From the NCBI GenBank assembly GCA_004553595.1, contig SFKZ01000007.1:1-64000 (forward strand): a stretch of 64,000 nucleotides of DNA, given 5' to 3'. Positions 44,622 to 54,274 of the stretch are shown here, one piece after another. Made by a program: the position numbers and the translations under genes. Position 1 is the stretch's first letter; every line of letters starts with the position of its first letter. The notes beneath the pieces are model-generated. The model saw only the letters and a program-made list of their open reading frames with translations. It did not search any database and was not told where the DNA came from. This stretch comes from Methanobrevibacter ruminantium. Lineage in GTDB: Archaea > Methanobacteriota > Methanobacteria > Methanobacteriales > Methanobacteriaceae.

Positions 44622-44701
44622 TGGTTGATGATTGCTGTTTTTCAAGATTTTTTTTATTTGCTATTTTTTTAAATTATTTTTAAAACTTTATTGATGATGT
44701 T

Positions 44702-44719
44702 TTATATATGCATATATAA
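44702..44719 (+). promoter_or_regulatory. Promoter with 18-bp TATA-containing palindrome
   Basis: TTATATATGCATATATAA is perfectly symmetric and includes the TATA box of the 49-residue gene that starts at 44770. A bound dimer would block TBP directly, though TATA boxes are also palindromic by nature. Confidence 0.4.
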
Positions 44720-44769
44720 TTAGTTAAAAAAATTTATTATAATTATTATTTTATTTAAAAGGTGAAAAT

Positions 44770-44919
44770 ATGGGAAATATGGCTGAAGCAAGAAGAAAAA
44801 TGCATGAAAGGGATGAAAGGGTAAAGAAGGAAAACAAGTCTGAAGTCAAGAAAATAAGAAATTTCTTCTTTGGCTGTTGCAACGATAAGGAAAGCAGAAA
44901 GGTCAAGGAACACAAATAA
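44770..44919 (+). CDS. Small charged protein with twin cysteines (49 residues)
   Basis: AAAGGTGA at 44758-44765 precedes the ATG by 4 bases and the frame runs 49 codons to TAA 44917-44919. The product starts MGNMAEARRKMHERDER, is highly charged and helical, and carries FFFGCCND near residues 32-39, the only cysteines. Codon choice resembles that of the neighbouring real genes. Family unknown. The hydrophobic-Cys-Cys segment could bind metal or be lipid-modified. Confidence 0.6.
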   Translation: MGNMAEARRKMHERDERVKKENKSEVKKIRNFFFGCCNDKESRKVKEHK

Positions 44920-45075
44920 TTTCTAAAACACTATTTTTTTTTAAAAAAAGAATTTTTTTTAATAATATTAAAGTAAAAAAGCATTTAATTTATTCTTTTA
45001 TAATATTAAAGTAAAAAAAGAGTATTTATTATTTTTTTATAAAATAAAAGTAAAAAAAGTAAGGATATGGAATAA

Positions 45076-45747
45076 TTAAAGGTTTATTCCATTTCTTTTT
45101 AAGATTTTTCTAGGATTATCAACGGTAGCTTTCAACACTTCTTCTTTTGTCATTCCCGCTCCTAATCCTATTTCCATTGCTCTTTCAAATGTAATTAAAT
45201 TGTCAGGGGAATGGGTGTCTGTATCGATTAAGAGATCATTTCCAACTTCTCTTGCAATGTTTGCTACGTGACCGTTTCCTAAGCAGTGGCCTTTTCTTGC
45301 ACTGATTTCCAAAGCGACATCATTCTTTTTAGCAAGCTCTGCCTCTTCACGGGTAATGAGTCCAGGATGGCCTAAAATATCGATTTCCTTACAGTTAACA
45401 GCAGCAAAGTTGGTTCCTTCCACAACAGGTTCATTCAATGTTTCACCATGAACAACAACAATCTTTGCACCTAATTCACGAGCCTTATCTGCAAGGTCTG
45501 GAATGGATTCAACAGGAGCATGAGTGATTTCAGCGCCTAAAACCACTGTAATGTCCCAGTTATTGTTTATATCATCAATTGCCGCGCTGATTTCAGGGAT
45601 GGTATTGATGTTTGAGTAGTCAACATGGTCTGTGATAGCTATTGCTTCATGTCCAAGTACAAGTGCTCTTCTTGCAAGTTCAGATGGCAAAAGCTCTCCA
45701 TCACTGAATAAGCTGTGCATATGTAAATCAATTCTTTTATAATTCAA
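45076..45747 (-). CDS. PHP domain phosphoesterase (histidinol-phosphatase-like)
   Basis: A 223-residue polymerase-and-histidinol-phosphatase fold enzyme. Metal ligands: DLHMHSLFSDGE near 7-18, AITDHVDYSN near 36-45, VVLGAEITH near 66, VVVHGET near 97, ILGHPGLI near 123 and IDTDTHSPDN near 180. The sequence falls in the archaeal histidinol-phosphate phosphatase-type group; the true substrate is not proven. It starts with TTG at 45747 after GGAGAGATATTA. hisD lies 6 kb away, so there is no direct his context. Confidence 0.85.
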   Translation of the reverse strand: MNYKRIDLHMHSLFSDGELLPSELARRALVLGHEAIAITDHVDYSNINTIPEISAAIDDINNNWDITVVLGAEITHAPVESIPDLADKARELGAKIVVVHGETLNEPVVEGTNFAAVNCKEIDILGHPGLITREEAELAKKNDVALEISARKGHCLGNGHVANIAREVGNDLLIDTDTHSPDNLITFERAMEIGLGAGMTKEEVLKATVDNPRKILKRNGINL

Positions 45748-45976
45748 TAATATCTCTCCTTCGAGTAAAATAATTATAATTATAACTTTAATATGAATAT
45801 TTTTTAGTATGTAATCATATTTTTTAATTTTCTTTTGAAATTTTTATAATTATAAACTTTTATAAATGTTAAAAATCTAATTTATATTAATTAAATAGAA
45901 TTATATATTTAATATTTAATATTCTTATTCTTATAATTTATAAACTTATTATTTAATTGTCAAGTAGAGTGTTAAA

Positions 45977-46972
45977 ATGATTTCTGTATTTGTTCCATCT
46001 CATATCACTGGTTTCTTTAGCATTCTTGATAATGATGACCCATTGCATAAAGGATCTTTAGGTGCAGGAGTGCTTTTGGATAAGGGTGTAATTACTGAAA
46101 TAGACGAAAGCGATGAGTTTTCTGTTTCAATAAATGGAAAGAAAGATGAATACAATGAGGTAATTGTTCTTAAGACCATAGAGCTTATGAAAAAGGATAT
46201 TGAGTTTGACTTGAATAATGTCCTTATAAACCAAACTATTCAGGTTCCTATAGGATGCGGGTTTGGAACATCCGCTTCATCAGCTATAGGCACTGCCATT
46301 TGCATAAATGAACACTTTGAACTAGGACTATCCCTAGAGGAATGTGGCAAGTATGCCCACTTGGCAGAAGTTGAGCTTGGAACTGGTCTTGGAGATGTGA
46401 TTGGAGAGCTTTCAAGGGGAATAGTTCTCAGGACAAAACCGGGTGCTCCAGGTTATGGTGAGGCAAGATCAATTGTTCCACATGAGAAAACAGGTTTTGG
46501 AGTTTTTGAAGTCTTGAAATCAGATTTCTATGTAATAACCAAGTCATTGGGAGAAATATCTACAGCTTCAATCATAGAAGACCCAAAGCATAGGAAGATA
46601 ATTACACAAGTTGGATTGGAAATAGGAGAGGAATTCAATAAGAAAGATGATGGAATAGTCATCGGTTCCAAATTCAAGAATAAGTTCAATGTAGCTGTTG
46701 ACAGTGAATTCAATGAAGAGGAAACAATCAAGAAGTTCATGAAGGCTTCCCTTTCATTTGCCAAAAGAACTCATCTGATAAGCGATGAGCTATTGGAAAT
46801 AGTTCATAAACTCCATGGAAAGGTCCTTGGAAGTTCAATGGCAATGTTGGGAAACACTGTATTTGCAATAGCGAATGAAGATCAAAAGCTTAAGTTGGAA
46901 GCGAAATATTATAATGAGTTTGAATTCTATAAGATGGATACTGAAGGAATCCGTATAATAAGTCATGATTAA
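45977..46972 (+). CDS. Pantoate kinase
   Basis: A GHMP-family kinase of 331 residues for the archaeal coenzyme A pathway, phosphorylating pantoate before condensation with beta-alanine. FVPSHITGFFSI at the start, HKGSLGAGVLLDKGV near 26 and the ATP-binding PIGCGFGTSASSAIG near 90-104 match archaeal pantoate kinase. The end motif region LGSSMAMLGNTVFA near 290 is also typical. GAGTG precedes the ATG. The methyltransferase-like gene starts 17 bases after the stop. Confidence 0.88.
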   Translation: MISVFVPSHITGFFSILDNDDPLHKGSLGAGVLLDKGVITEIDESDEFSVSINGKKDEYNEVIVLKTIELMKKDIEFDLNNVLINQTIQVPIGCGFGTSASSAIGTAICINEHFELGLSLEECGKYAHLAEVELGTGLGDVIGELSRGIVLRTKPGAPGYGEARSIVPHEKTGFGVFEVLKSDFYVITKSLGEISTASIIEDPKHRKIITQVGLEIGEEFNKKDDGIVIGSKFKNKFNVAVDSEFNEEETIKKFMKASLSFAKRTHLISDELLEIVHKLHGKVLGSSMAMLGNTVFAIANEDQKLKLEAKYYNEFEFYKMDTEGIRIISHD

Positions 46973-46989
46973 TTAATGGGGTGATATTA

Positions 46990-47520
46990 GTGATAAAGCT
47001 CAGTTATGATATGAAAGTCTATAGGCAACATTTGAGGGAAGTTTTGGAAAAGACAGACAATGTTGTTGAATTGGGGGCTCATGTAGGAAAATCAAGTGAA
47101 ATAATCTTGTATAAATTGACCACTGGACGTTTAATCAGCATAGACAACAGTCCGGAAGCTCTTGAACCTATGGATAGGCTTTCAAGATACAATGATAATT
47201 TCACATTCATAAGCGGTGATGTAAGGCTTCACGAAACTTTGGAGCAGGTAGCTAAATCAATTGACAGATGTGATGTATTGTCTATAGACTTAGGTGGAGG
47301 ATACCATCCAGACACAGTTTTCAAGGTCTTTTACATTTGGTCATCAACCCTTAAGCCAAGGGATGTTTTGATAAGAAATCAAGGTTTGATAGACTTTGTA
47401 AATTCTGTAGATTATGATGAAGAATTCGAGTCAAGTGAAGGATGGCTTGAATCTTGTGGAAATCAAGGAATCCCGCCTCAAATTAAGGAATTCAGTCTAT
47501 GGAGCGATAAGATCGGGTGA
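46990..47520 (+). CDS. SAM-dependent methyltransferase-like protein
   Basis: A 176-residue Rossmann-fold protein. Motif I is VVELGAHVGKSSEI near residues 25-38, LISIDNSPEAL follows with the acidic residue for the SAM ribose, and FISGDVRL marks motif III-like. DVLSIDLGGGYHP near 95 is the motif IV position. GTG at 46990 follows GGGGTGATATTA and is preferred to the GTG at 46981, which is part of the ribosome binding site. It is co-transcribed with pantoate kinase. The methyl acceptor is unknown. Confidence 0.75.
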   Translation: MIKLSYDMKVYRQHLREVLEKTDNVVELGAHVGKSSEIILYKLTTGRLISIDNSPEALEPMDRLSRYNDNFTFISGDVRLHETLEQVAKSIDRCDVLSIDLGGGYHPDTVFKVFYIWSSTLKPRDVLIRNQGLIDFVNSVDYDEEFESSEGWLESCGNQGIPPQIKEFSLWSDKIG

Positions 47521-47684
47521 TTTCATTAATAATTTTTTCTTTTTTTTTATTTTACATTTTTATATTATTTTTCAACTATTTTTTCTTAAAATTATAATTC
47601 TTATAAATACATTTATAAATATAAAACTCTAAATATTATAATGATATAAAAAATTTTAATTATTTTTTTAAAGGAAGGAATATT

Positions 47685-48401
47685 ATGAGGCGGAAACAAA
47701 AACTAATTATAGCAATTCTTTCTGTTATTCTTATTTGGTTATTAATAGTTATAGGGACCTTTTTCATAGGGGGTCCTGATTTAGCTGCAGAAAACAAGAC
47801 TATTTTAGTTTTAGCAGCTGACAAGTATGAGCAGTCAAACGGTGGATGTGATATGGCATTCCTTGTTCGTTTAGAAAATGGACACTTAAAGAGCTATGAT
47901 CCATTTTACCCTGGTGGAATGGTGCACCCAACACAACCTGCTCCCGGAAATCTGAAAGGAAATATGCGGTTCCACGATTGTCTTTGGAATGGTGTTGAAG
48001 AGGGTATGCAATATGCAAAAGAGATTGTAGAGTACCGTAACGGAACTAAAATCGATGCGGTTGTTCTTATCTATGATGAAGGATTAGATAATATCATAGA
48101 TTCAGTAAGGCCTCTTGAAGTTGACGGTGAAGTAACTACCCTTAGTGCAACTGACATTATCCGTGAAAACGACAATTACAACGGATATAAAGGCAATGGT
48201 GGTGTAACTGGAACCATGAATAGGGCTGATGCAGTAATGGTATTGGTTAAAGCTCTTTCTAATGCTGCAAAAGACCCAGATAAAAAACAAACCATGGTAA
48301 AAGCAGCTATGGACGAGTATAACAAAGGTAATATTGTTATGACTCCAAAAGGTTCCTTTGCACGTTTACTCGCAACAAAAGGATTTGAAAGTATTGTATA
48401 A
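47685..48401 (+). CDS. Membrane-anchored DUF4012/LCP-like protein
   Basis: A 238-residue protein with an N-terminal membrane anchor (about 6-29) and an extracytoplasmic domain. ILVLAADKYEQSNGGCDMAFLV near 40-60 and DAVMVLVKAL near 192 recall the DUF4012 and LytR-CpsA-Psr type domains, which handle polyprenyl-linked sugars or wall attachment. I am not certain of the exact family. AAGGAAGG precedes the ATG. It stands alone with T-runs after the stop. Confidence 0.5.
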   Translation: MRRKQKLIIAILSVILIWLLIVIGTFFIGGPDLAAENKTILVLAADKYEQSNGGCDMAFLVRLENGHLKSYDPFYPGGMVHPTQPAPGNLKGNMRFHDCLWNGVEEGMQYAKEIVEYRNGTKIDAVVLIYDEGLDNIIDSVRPLEVDGEVTTLSATDIIRENDNYNGYKGNGGVTGTMNRADAVMVLVKALSNAAKDPDKKQTMVKAAMDEYNKGNIVMTPKGSFARLLATKGFESIV

Positions 48402-48576
48402 ATTTTAATGATTTATACAATTATTTTTTTTAAATTTTTTTCATTTTTAACAATTGTTATATCATCTTTTTTTTAATTTCAATATTTAAAATAAAAATAA
48501 ATAAAAATAGAAAAACTCTTTTTGAAAAATAAAATAGAAATGGTACAGGAATAAAATAATAAATAAAAAAATAGAT

Positions 48577-49899
48577 TTATTTTAAACTGTTTGCAGCTTC
48601 TTGACCTGCCAAGTAACCGGTAGCAAATGCAATCTGCAAGTTATATCCGCCAGTTGGTCCAGCCATCTCAAGAACTTCTCCTGCAAAGTACAATCCATTC
48701 ACAAATCTGGATTGAAGTGTTTTGGAATCGATCTCTTTAGACTTGACTCCTCCAATGGTAACCTTTGCAAGATCCATTTCCAAGGATTCAATTTCAATAT
48801 GATGTCTCTTAAGGTTTTCGGCTATCTTGTTCTTGTCCTTTTTGGTAATGTTAGCCATTGTCTTGCTTGGGTTGATATTGATTTTCATCAAGAAGTAATC
48901 AATGAAATTGGATGGAAGGAACCTTTTCAGATAGTTCTTAATGGACATCTTACCATTGTCCGGTGTGTCTTTAGTGATTTGTTCTTTTATCTCTTCCTCA
49001 GTCAAGTCTGGAGTGAAGTCAATACTGATTTTATTTGTAAACAATTCAAGCTCTTCAAACTCATCATCACTTTTTTGGTTTAAGGCATCATCTAGGATTG
49101 TAAACTTGGACTTTTCAATCAACAGATTGCTTAAGTCAATCACTGCAGGGCCTGTCAATCCAAAATGACTGATCAATGCATCCCCTCTAACGGAAACCTT
49201 TTTCTTCTTGTCTTTGAATGAAAGCTCAACATCACTTAATGTAAGTCCGCTTAGGCTTCTAAGCAGGAAGTCATCCACATTGAATGAAACAAGTCCCGGC
49301 TTGATGTCGCTGAGGGTATGATTCATTTTTGAAGCTATTCTATATCCGTCTCCAGTGGACCCTGTAGATGGGTATGTGATACCTCCTGTAGATACTACAA
49401 TCTTTGATGCATTAAATGATATCTTATCATTTTCTATTAAGAATACTGGTTCCATTCTTTCATTTAATTCATGCTCTATATCATTTGCATTAATTGGACA
49501 GTCTGTATGTACATCCACTCCCAATTCTTCAAGATATTCTTCCAAAATATCTAAAATGTCCTGAGCATCTTCACTGTCTGGGAAGATTCTCTTCTTGTCT
49601 TCAGTGTGGAATTCAAGGTCTTTCTCTTCAAATATTTCAAGCAGTTTTTCTTGAGGCAATGTGTATAATGCATGCTTAAGGAAATTCTTGTTTTTATTGT
49701 AATACTTCAATTGATCATGGATTGGTGTGCCGTTTGCAATGTTGCAGCGTCCTCCACCTGTCATGAGAAGCTTTTTTCCTAAGCTATCATTCTTTTCCAT
49801 TATGCATACAGTTTTTGGGCCTAAAACTTGTGCTGCCCTTATTGCAGCCATCATTCCTGCTGGCCCTCCTCCTATAATCGCTACCTTATATTCCTGCAT
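48577..49899 (-). CDS. YhiN/HI0933-type FAD-binding oxidoreductase
   Basis: A 440-residue flavoprotein. IIGGGPAGMMAAIRAAQ near residues 8-24 binds FAD, and the family-specific KKLLMTGGGRCNIAN near 43-57 follows. The C-terminal AGEVLEMAGPTGGYNLQIAFATGYLAG near 409-435 is diagnostic of the HI0933/YhiN (BaiN-like) family. Reaction and substrate are unknown. AAGGTAATAAT precedes the ATG. It is transcribed alone and converges with the DUF4012-like gene. Confidence 0.88.
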   Translation of the reverse strand: MQEYKVAIIGGGPAGMMAAIRAAQVLGPKTVCIMEKNDSLGKKLLMTGGGRCNIANGTPIHDQLKYYNKNKNFLKHALYTLPQEKLLEIFEEKDLEFHTEDKKRIFPDSEDAQDILDILEEYLEELGVDVHTDCPINANDIEHELNERMEPVFLIENDKISFNASKIVVSTGGITYPSTGSTGDGYRIASKMNHTLSDIKPGLVSFNVDDFLLRSLSGLTLSDVELSFKDKKKKVSVRGDALISHFGLTGPAVIDLSNLLIEKSKFTILDDALNQKSDDEFEELELFTNKISIDFTPDLTEEEIKEQITKDTPDNGKMSIKNYLKRFLPSNFIDYFLMKININPSKTMANITKKDKNKIAENLKRHHIEIESLEMDLAKVTIGGVKSKEIDSKTLQSRFVNGLYFAGEVLEMAGPTGGYNLQIAFATGYLAGQEAANSLK

Positions 49900-50042
49900 A
49901 TTATTACCTTGAATTCAATTTTTTAAAATAGTTTCTTTATGATTTAGTAAAATAAGTTTAAAAATAGTGGTTTTTTATAATAAAAGTAAAATAAATAAGG
50001 AAATTTCCTTATTCATTGATTTTTTAATATGATTTGATTAAC

Positions 50043-51365
50043 TTATGGGGTTAATCTGTGTCTGTCTCTTGGGAAGAGTACAGTTTCCCTAATGTTTTCA
50101 ACACCGGTCAATACCATAGCTAATCTGTCAGCACCTACACCCCAACCAGCGTGAGGAGCCATACCGTATTCGAATGCTTTCAAGTAGCTTCCGAATCCAT
50201 CTGGGTTTAAGTCTCTTTCAACCATTTGTTTCACTAAAAGGTCGTATTGGTGAACCCTAGTGGAACCTGAGGAAATTTCAAGGTTTTTGTACATCAAGTC
50301 GAAAGCATGGCTGATTTCTGGAGTGTCTTCGTAAGGCATAGCATAGAATGGCTTGATAGCTGATGGCCAATCGGTTAAGAAGTAGAAACCTTCTTGAGTG
50401 TCACCTAAAGCTTTTTCAGCTTCTCTGGATAAGTCTTCTCCCCATTCCATATCGATTCCTTTGGAATTGATTATGTCTACAGCATCATCGTATTTCACTT
50501 CTGGGAATGGTCCTTCAGGGATAGCGCTTAAGTCGTATTCCAAGATTTCCAATTCTTTAGCGCAGTTTTCCTTAGTGGATTTAAGTACTGCAGTGATCAT
50601 GCCATCCAATACTTTCATTACATCAACGTCATCTGCAAATGAGATTTCACAGTCAATGGAAACCGCTTCGTTCAAGTGTCTTAAGGTATCATGCTCTTCT
50701 GCTCTGAAGATTTGGCCGATTTCAAATACCTTGTCAAATCCAGCACCCATCATCATCTGTTTGTATAATTGTGGAGATTGGCCGAGGAATGCTTCTTTTT
50801 CAAAGTAAGTGATTGGGAAAAGTTCAGTTCCTCCTTCAGTAGCGGATGCTACAAGCTTAGGAGTGTTGATTTCAATCATGCCTTGTTCATAGAAGTAGTC
50901 ACGAACGGTTTTGAACATGTTAGCTTTTATCTTGAAGATAGAGCTTACATTTGCTTTTCTTAAATCCAAGAATCTAGAGTTTAATCTTGTATCGATTTCA
51001 GCCTTTACCTTTTCGGTAGGGTCCATTGGCAATGGCTGTTTAGCAGGGTTAAGGATAATTACTTCCGCTGGAATGATTTCAACACCATTTGGTGCTTTTC
51101 CTGCATCTTGCACAGTACCTTTAATAGCCACTACAGATTCTTTTCTGAGTGCTCTTAAATCATCTAAGATGTTTGCGTCTACCTTTTTACTTGGTGCAGT
51201 GATTTGCACTAATCCATCTCTGTCTCTAATGATTACGAAGATGATTCCACCTAAATCTCTTATTTCATGTACCCAACCCATGATAAGGACTTCTTCCCCA
51301 CTGATATCTGGGTTTACGTCTTTTGAATAATGAGTTCTTCTTAAGTCGCCTAATAAATAATCCAC
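50043..51365 (-). CDS. aspS: Aspartyl-tRNA synthetase (archaeal type)
   Basis: Charges tRNA-Asp, and in archaea lacking AsnRS often also tRNA-Asn. The N-terminal OB-fold (VLIMGWVHEIRDLGGIIFVIIRDRDG, seen in shorter pieces near 27-52) is the anticodon-binding domain. Class II motif 2 is QIFRAEEHDTLRHLNEAVSID near 216 and motif 3 is MAPHAGWGVGADRLAM near 405. Length 440 is normal. The start is GTG at 51365 after GAGGCGATTAAC. Monocistronic. Confidence 0.95.
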   Translation of the reverse strand: MDYLLGDLRRTHYSKDVNPDISGEEVLIMGWVHEIRDLGGIIFVIIRDRDGLVQITAPSKKVDANILDDLRALRKESVVAIKGTVQDAGKAPNGVEIIPAEVIILNPAKQPLPMDPTEKVKAEIDTRLNSRFLDLRKANVSSIFKIKANMFKTVRDYFYEQGMIEINTPKLVASATEGGTELFPITYFEKEAFLGQSPQLYKQMMMGAGFDKVFEIGQIFRAEEHDTLRHLNEAVSIDCEISFADDVDVMKVLDGMITAVLKSTKENCAKELEILEYDLSAIPEGPFPEVKYDDAVDIINSKGIDMEWGEDLSREAEKALGDTQEGFYFLTDWPSAIKPFYAMPYEDTPEISHAFDLMYKNLEISSGSTRVHQYDLLVKQMVERDLNPDGFGSYLKAFEYGMAPHAGWGVGADRLAMVLTGVENIRETVLFPRDRHRLTP

Positions 51366-51523
51366 GTTAATCGCCTCGATTATATTTAAAAATTAATTTA
51401 TTATTTTCAATTAATAATAACATCAGTAATTATTTAATTGTTTTAATTAATCAAATTAATAATTGGAATAATTATAATAATTATATTATTTCTTTAATTT
51501 ATTTAAACTTAGTTTTTTTAGCA

Positions 51524-52801
51524 TTAGTTTTTATCCAGTCTCACTTTCACGGAATTTGCATGTGCATGGAATCCTTCATATTCAGCTATTGGAATGACTG
51601 TTTTAGAAAGTTCCTCGATTCCTTCCCTTGTAATGTTTTGAACAGTAGGTTTCTTAAGGAATGCTTCAGTTGAAAGACCGGAATACATTTTAGCTCCACC
51701 ACCTGTTGGCAATACATGGTTTGTTCCGGAACCGTAGTCTCCAGCAGCAACTGGAGAATATTTGCCTAGGAAAATTGAACCTGCATTCTTGATTCTATCA
51801 AGCACAGATGCATCATCTTCAGTGCAAATGATCAAGTGTTCAGGAGCATATGTATTTGTAAAGTCAATGGCATCGTCCATATTTTCACAAAGGATAATAT
51901 GCCCGTGCTTTTCTAAAGACTCTTCAATGATTTCGCGTCTTTCTGCCTCTTTTGAGAATTCTTCAATCAAATCTTTTGATTTTTCAGCTATTTTCACATC
52001 ATCAGTCACCAAGAAGCATGATGCTTCAGGGTCATGCTCTGCTTGAGATAGGAAGTCATGAGCAAGATATTCTGGAATTGCAGTGCTGTCACATAAGATC
52101 AACACTTCTGATGGGCCTGCAGGGAATTCAATGTCAACGTCACCGTAAACAAGTTTTTTTGCTCCGGTAACGAATACGTTTCCAGGACCTACAATCTTTT
52201 CGACCTTTTCAATTGATTCAGTTCCATAAGCCATTGCAGCAATAGCTTGAGCTCCACCGCACTTGTAGATTTCATCAGCTCCTGCCAAGTCTGCAGCAAC
52301 AAGGATTGCATCCATTATCTTGCCGTCAGCTCCTGGAGGAGTGCAACAGATGATTCTTTCCACTCCAGCTATTCTTGCAGGAATCACTTCCATTAAAATA
52401 GATGAAGGGTAAGCGGCTCTCCCTCCTGGAATGTAACAGCCAACACTGTTTATTGGCCTGATGATTTGTCCAGCAGTGATTCCAGTGTTCACTTCCATAA
52501 ACCATTCTTCTGGTATTTGAGCCTTATGGAATTTTTCAATATTTCCAGATGCTCTTTTAAGTGCTTCAATAAGATTCTTATCCAAATTATCGTAAGCTTC
52601 TTTGATTTCATCTTCTGAAACTTGCAAATCATTCAATTCTGCCTTATCAAACTTTGCAGTGTATCTTTTTACAGCTTCATCCTTGTTTTCCTTAACATCC
52701 TTTAAGATGTCTGAAACTATATTCAGGACTTCACTGATATCTGCTTGTGACCTTTTAATCAAATCATTTGCAGTTTCCTTATCATATCTTAGAATTTCCA
52801 T
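51524..52801 (-). CDS. hisD: Histidinol dehydrogenase
   Basis: Zinc enzyme for the last two steps of histidine synthesis. PINSVGCYIPGGRAAYPSS near residues 116-134, KCGGAQAIAAMAYGT near 180, VGPGNVFVTGAKKLVYGDVD near 205-224 and PAGPSEVLI near 227 with QAEHDPEA near 252 (zinc and catalytic residues) are all present. NHVLPTGG near 365 completes the active site. Length 425 is normal. GAGTGGTAGA precedes the ATG. No other his gene is adjacent. Confidence 0.95.
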   Translation of the reverse strand: MEILRYDKETANDLIKRSQADISEVLNIVSDILKDVKENKDEAVKRYTAKFDKAELNDLQVSEDEIKEAYDNLDKNLIEALKRASGNIEKFHKAQIPEEWFMEVNTGITAGQIIRPINSVGCYIPGGRAAYPSSILMEVIPARIAGVERIICCTPPGADGKIMDAILVAADLAGADEIYKCGGAQAIAAMAYGTESIEKVEKIVGPGNVFVTGAKKLVYGDVDIEFPAGPSEVLILCDSTAIPEYLAHDFLSQAEHDPEASCFLVTDDVKIAEKSKDLIEEFSKEAERREIIEESLEKHGHIILCENMDDAIDFTNTYAPEHLIICTEDDASVLDRIKNAGSIFLGKYSPVAAGDYGSGTNHVLPTGGGAKMYSGLSTEAFLKKPTVQNITREGIEELSKTVIPIAEYEGFHAHANSVKVRLDKN

Positions 52802-53495
52802 TCTACCACTCTTGCTAAATAAAAATAAACTAAAAATAAAATTATTATAATTTCATTTGTTTTGTTGTTTTTATGCATCTTCTCTTATGATTATGTCAAT
52901 GCATAATTTATAACATAATTAAATATCTTTTTTATATTTTATATACATTATTAATAATATTATAAAATTCTTACATTTCTTGAGCTGTTTTTGCCAAATT
53001 TTCCATTTCTTCAAATTTCTTAATATTTTTCAATGATCTTAACTGTTTAAAAAATCTATTTTATTAATTTAGTTAAGTAGTAGTTTGTCTATTTTTCATA
53101 ATTTTTTATAGGAAATAATCTAAATTTTTTTGAAAAACTATGGTTTGAAATCCAATTCAACAAAAAGATTTATATATAGTTGATACAAAGAATTAAATAT
53201 AAAAATTTATATAGTTAAACATAAATTTTAAATACAATCATGTTTAAAATAACATTAACAAAATAAATTTGAGTATGTAATTTAGGTAGTTCATTATTGA
53301 GGTTTTTATGGGGATTTTGTTGTCAGTTGTTTAAATCCCAAAAGATGATATGGGTCTCTTGGTATTTGTGGTGAATTAATATTTTATAGCTTATTTTTAC
53401 GTTTGTTATGTGTTTAATGATCTAAGTTAAATAATTTATTTGACTTAAAGCCAGAATTTTATTTTTACAATTTTAAAATATAGGAAAGGTATTAT
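52802..53495 (+). other. Long noncoding stretch with leader of the UPF0058 gene
   Basis: A TATA-like TTTATATATA at 53168-53177 implies a transcript starting near 53200 and a leader of about 300 bases for the gene at 53496. The leader holds a mini-ORF (ATG 53308, eight codons) with GAGG upstream, and an inverted repeat TAAGTTAAATAA/TTATTTGACTTA (53423-53447). The part 52802-53160 is AT-rich with nothing I can support. Confidence 0.4.
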
Positions 53496-53801
53496 ATGTA
53501 TAAGGATGAAATGATTCAATTACATCAATTTTTAGTATATGTTTTAAAATATTTAGACACTGATAACTCTGCTCACGAGTTCTTTGACGATTACCTTGCG
53601 TTAAACATAAGTCCTCATCATATTCACAGAACAAAAGCAGAGCACAAACATGCAATATTCGTTCTTTCTAACATTATTTCTGAAGTGATTTTAAACAAGG
53701 AAGAGGGTTCTGTTCCTCCAAATGTTTCAAACGCTTTAAGGGATCTTGTAAGAAAATCCAAAAAAGAATTAAAGGCAGCTGAAGCTGCTCAATCCAAATA
53801 A
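53496..53801 (+). CDS. UPF0058 family protein
   Basis: A 101-residue all-helical protein of the UPF0058 family of euryarchaea, function unknown. MYKDEMIQLHQFLVYVLKYL at the start and LNISPHHIHRTKAEHKHAIFVLS in the middle are typical. The C-terminal tail is Lys/Ala-rich. GGAAAGG precedes the ATG. It has a long, possibly regulatory leader and is followed by a tetranucleotide repeat. Confidence 0.8.
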   Translation: MYKDEMIQLHQFLVYVLKYLDTDNSAHEFFDDYLALNISPHHIHRTKAEHKHAIFVLSNIISEVILNKEEGSVPPNVSNALRDLVRKSKKELKAAEAAQSK

Positions 53802-53814
53802 TTCTTTTCTTTTT

Positions 53815-53900
<86 letters not shown>

Positions 53901-53915
53901 TGGCGCTTTTATTTT

Positions 53916-53998
53916 CTTTTTTTATTAGTTTTCGACTTGTATTTTTTATTATTTTTTTACAGTTTTTTTTCTTTTTTATTAGTTTTCGACTTGTATTT
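53916..53998 (+). repeat. Direct repeat of a 30-base phrase
   Basis: TTTTTTATTAGTTTTCGACTTGTATTT occurs at about 53919-53946 and again at about 53972-53997, a duplication of some 53 bases. The remaining sequence to 54274 is AT-rich; a TATA-like AATATATATTTATAG near 54107-54121 could serve the next gene. Confidence 0.7.
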
Positions 53999-54274
53999 CT
54001 TCATTGTTTTTGCAGTTTTTCCATGTTTTAAATTATCTATCTTTTCTAAAATCATTTCTTTAAATTATTTTTCCATGAGTCAAAAAGATTTAAATATTTT
54101 ATTACTAATATATATTTATAGTATAAAATGTTAATACAGAAATATTAAATAAGAAGATACCAATAAGGATATTTTTAGTATTTTAATATTCAATTGAAAA
54201 GCAAGAATTAAAACTGAGAATTAAATCATTCATTAGAATAAGTATAATTAAATAAACTTTTAAAGGGTGATATC

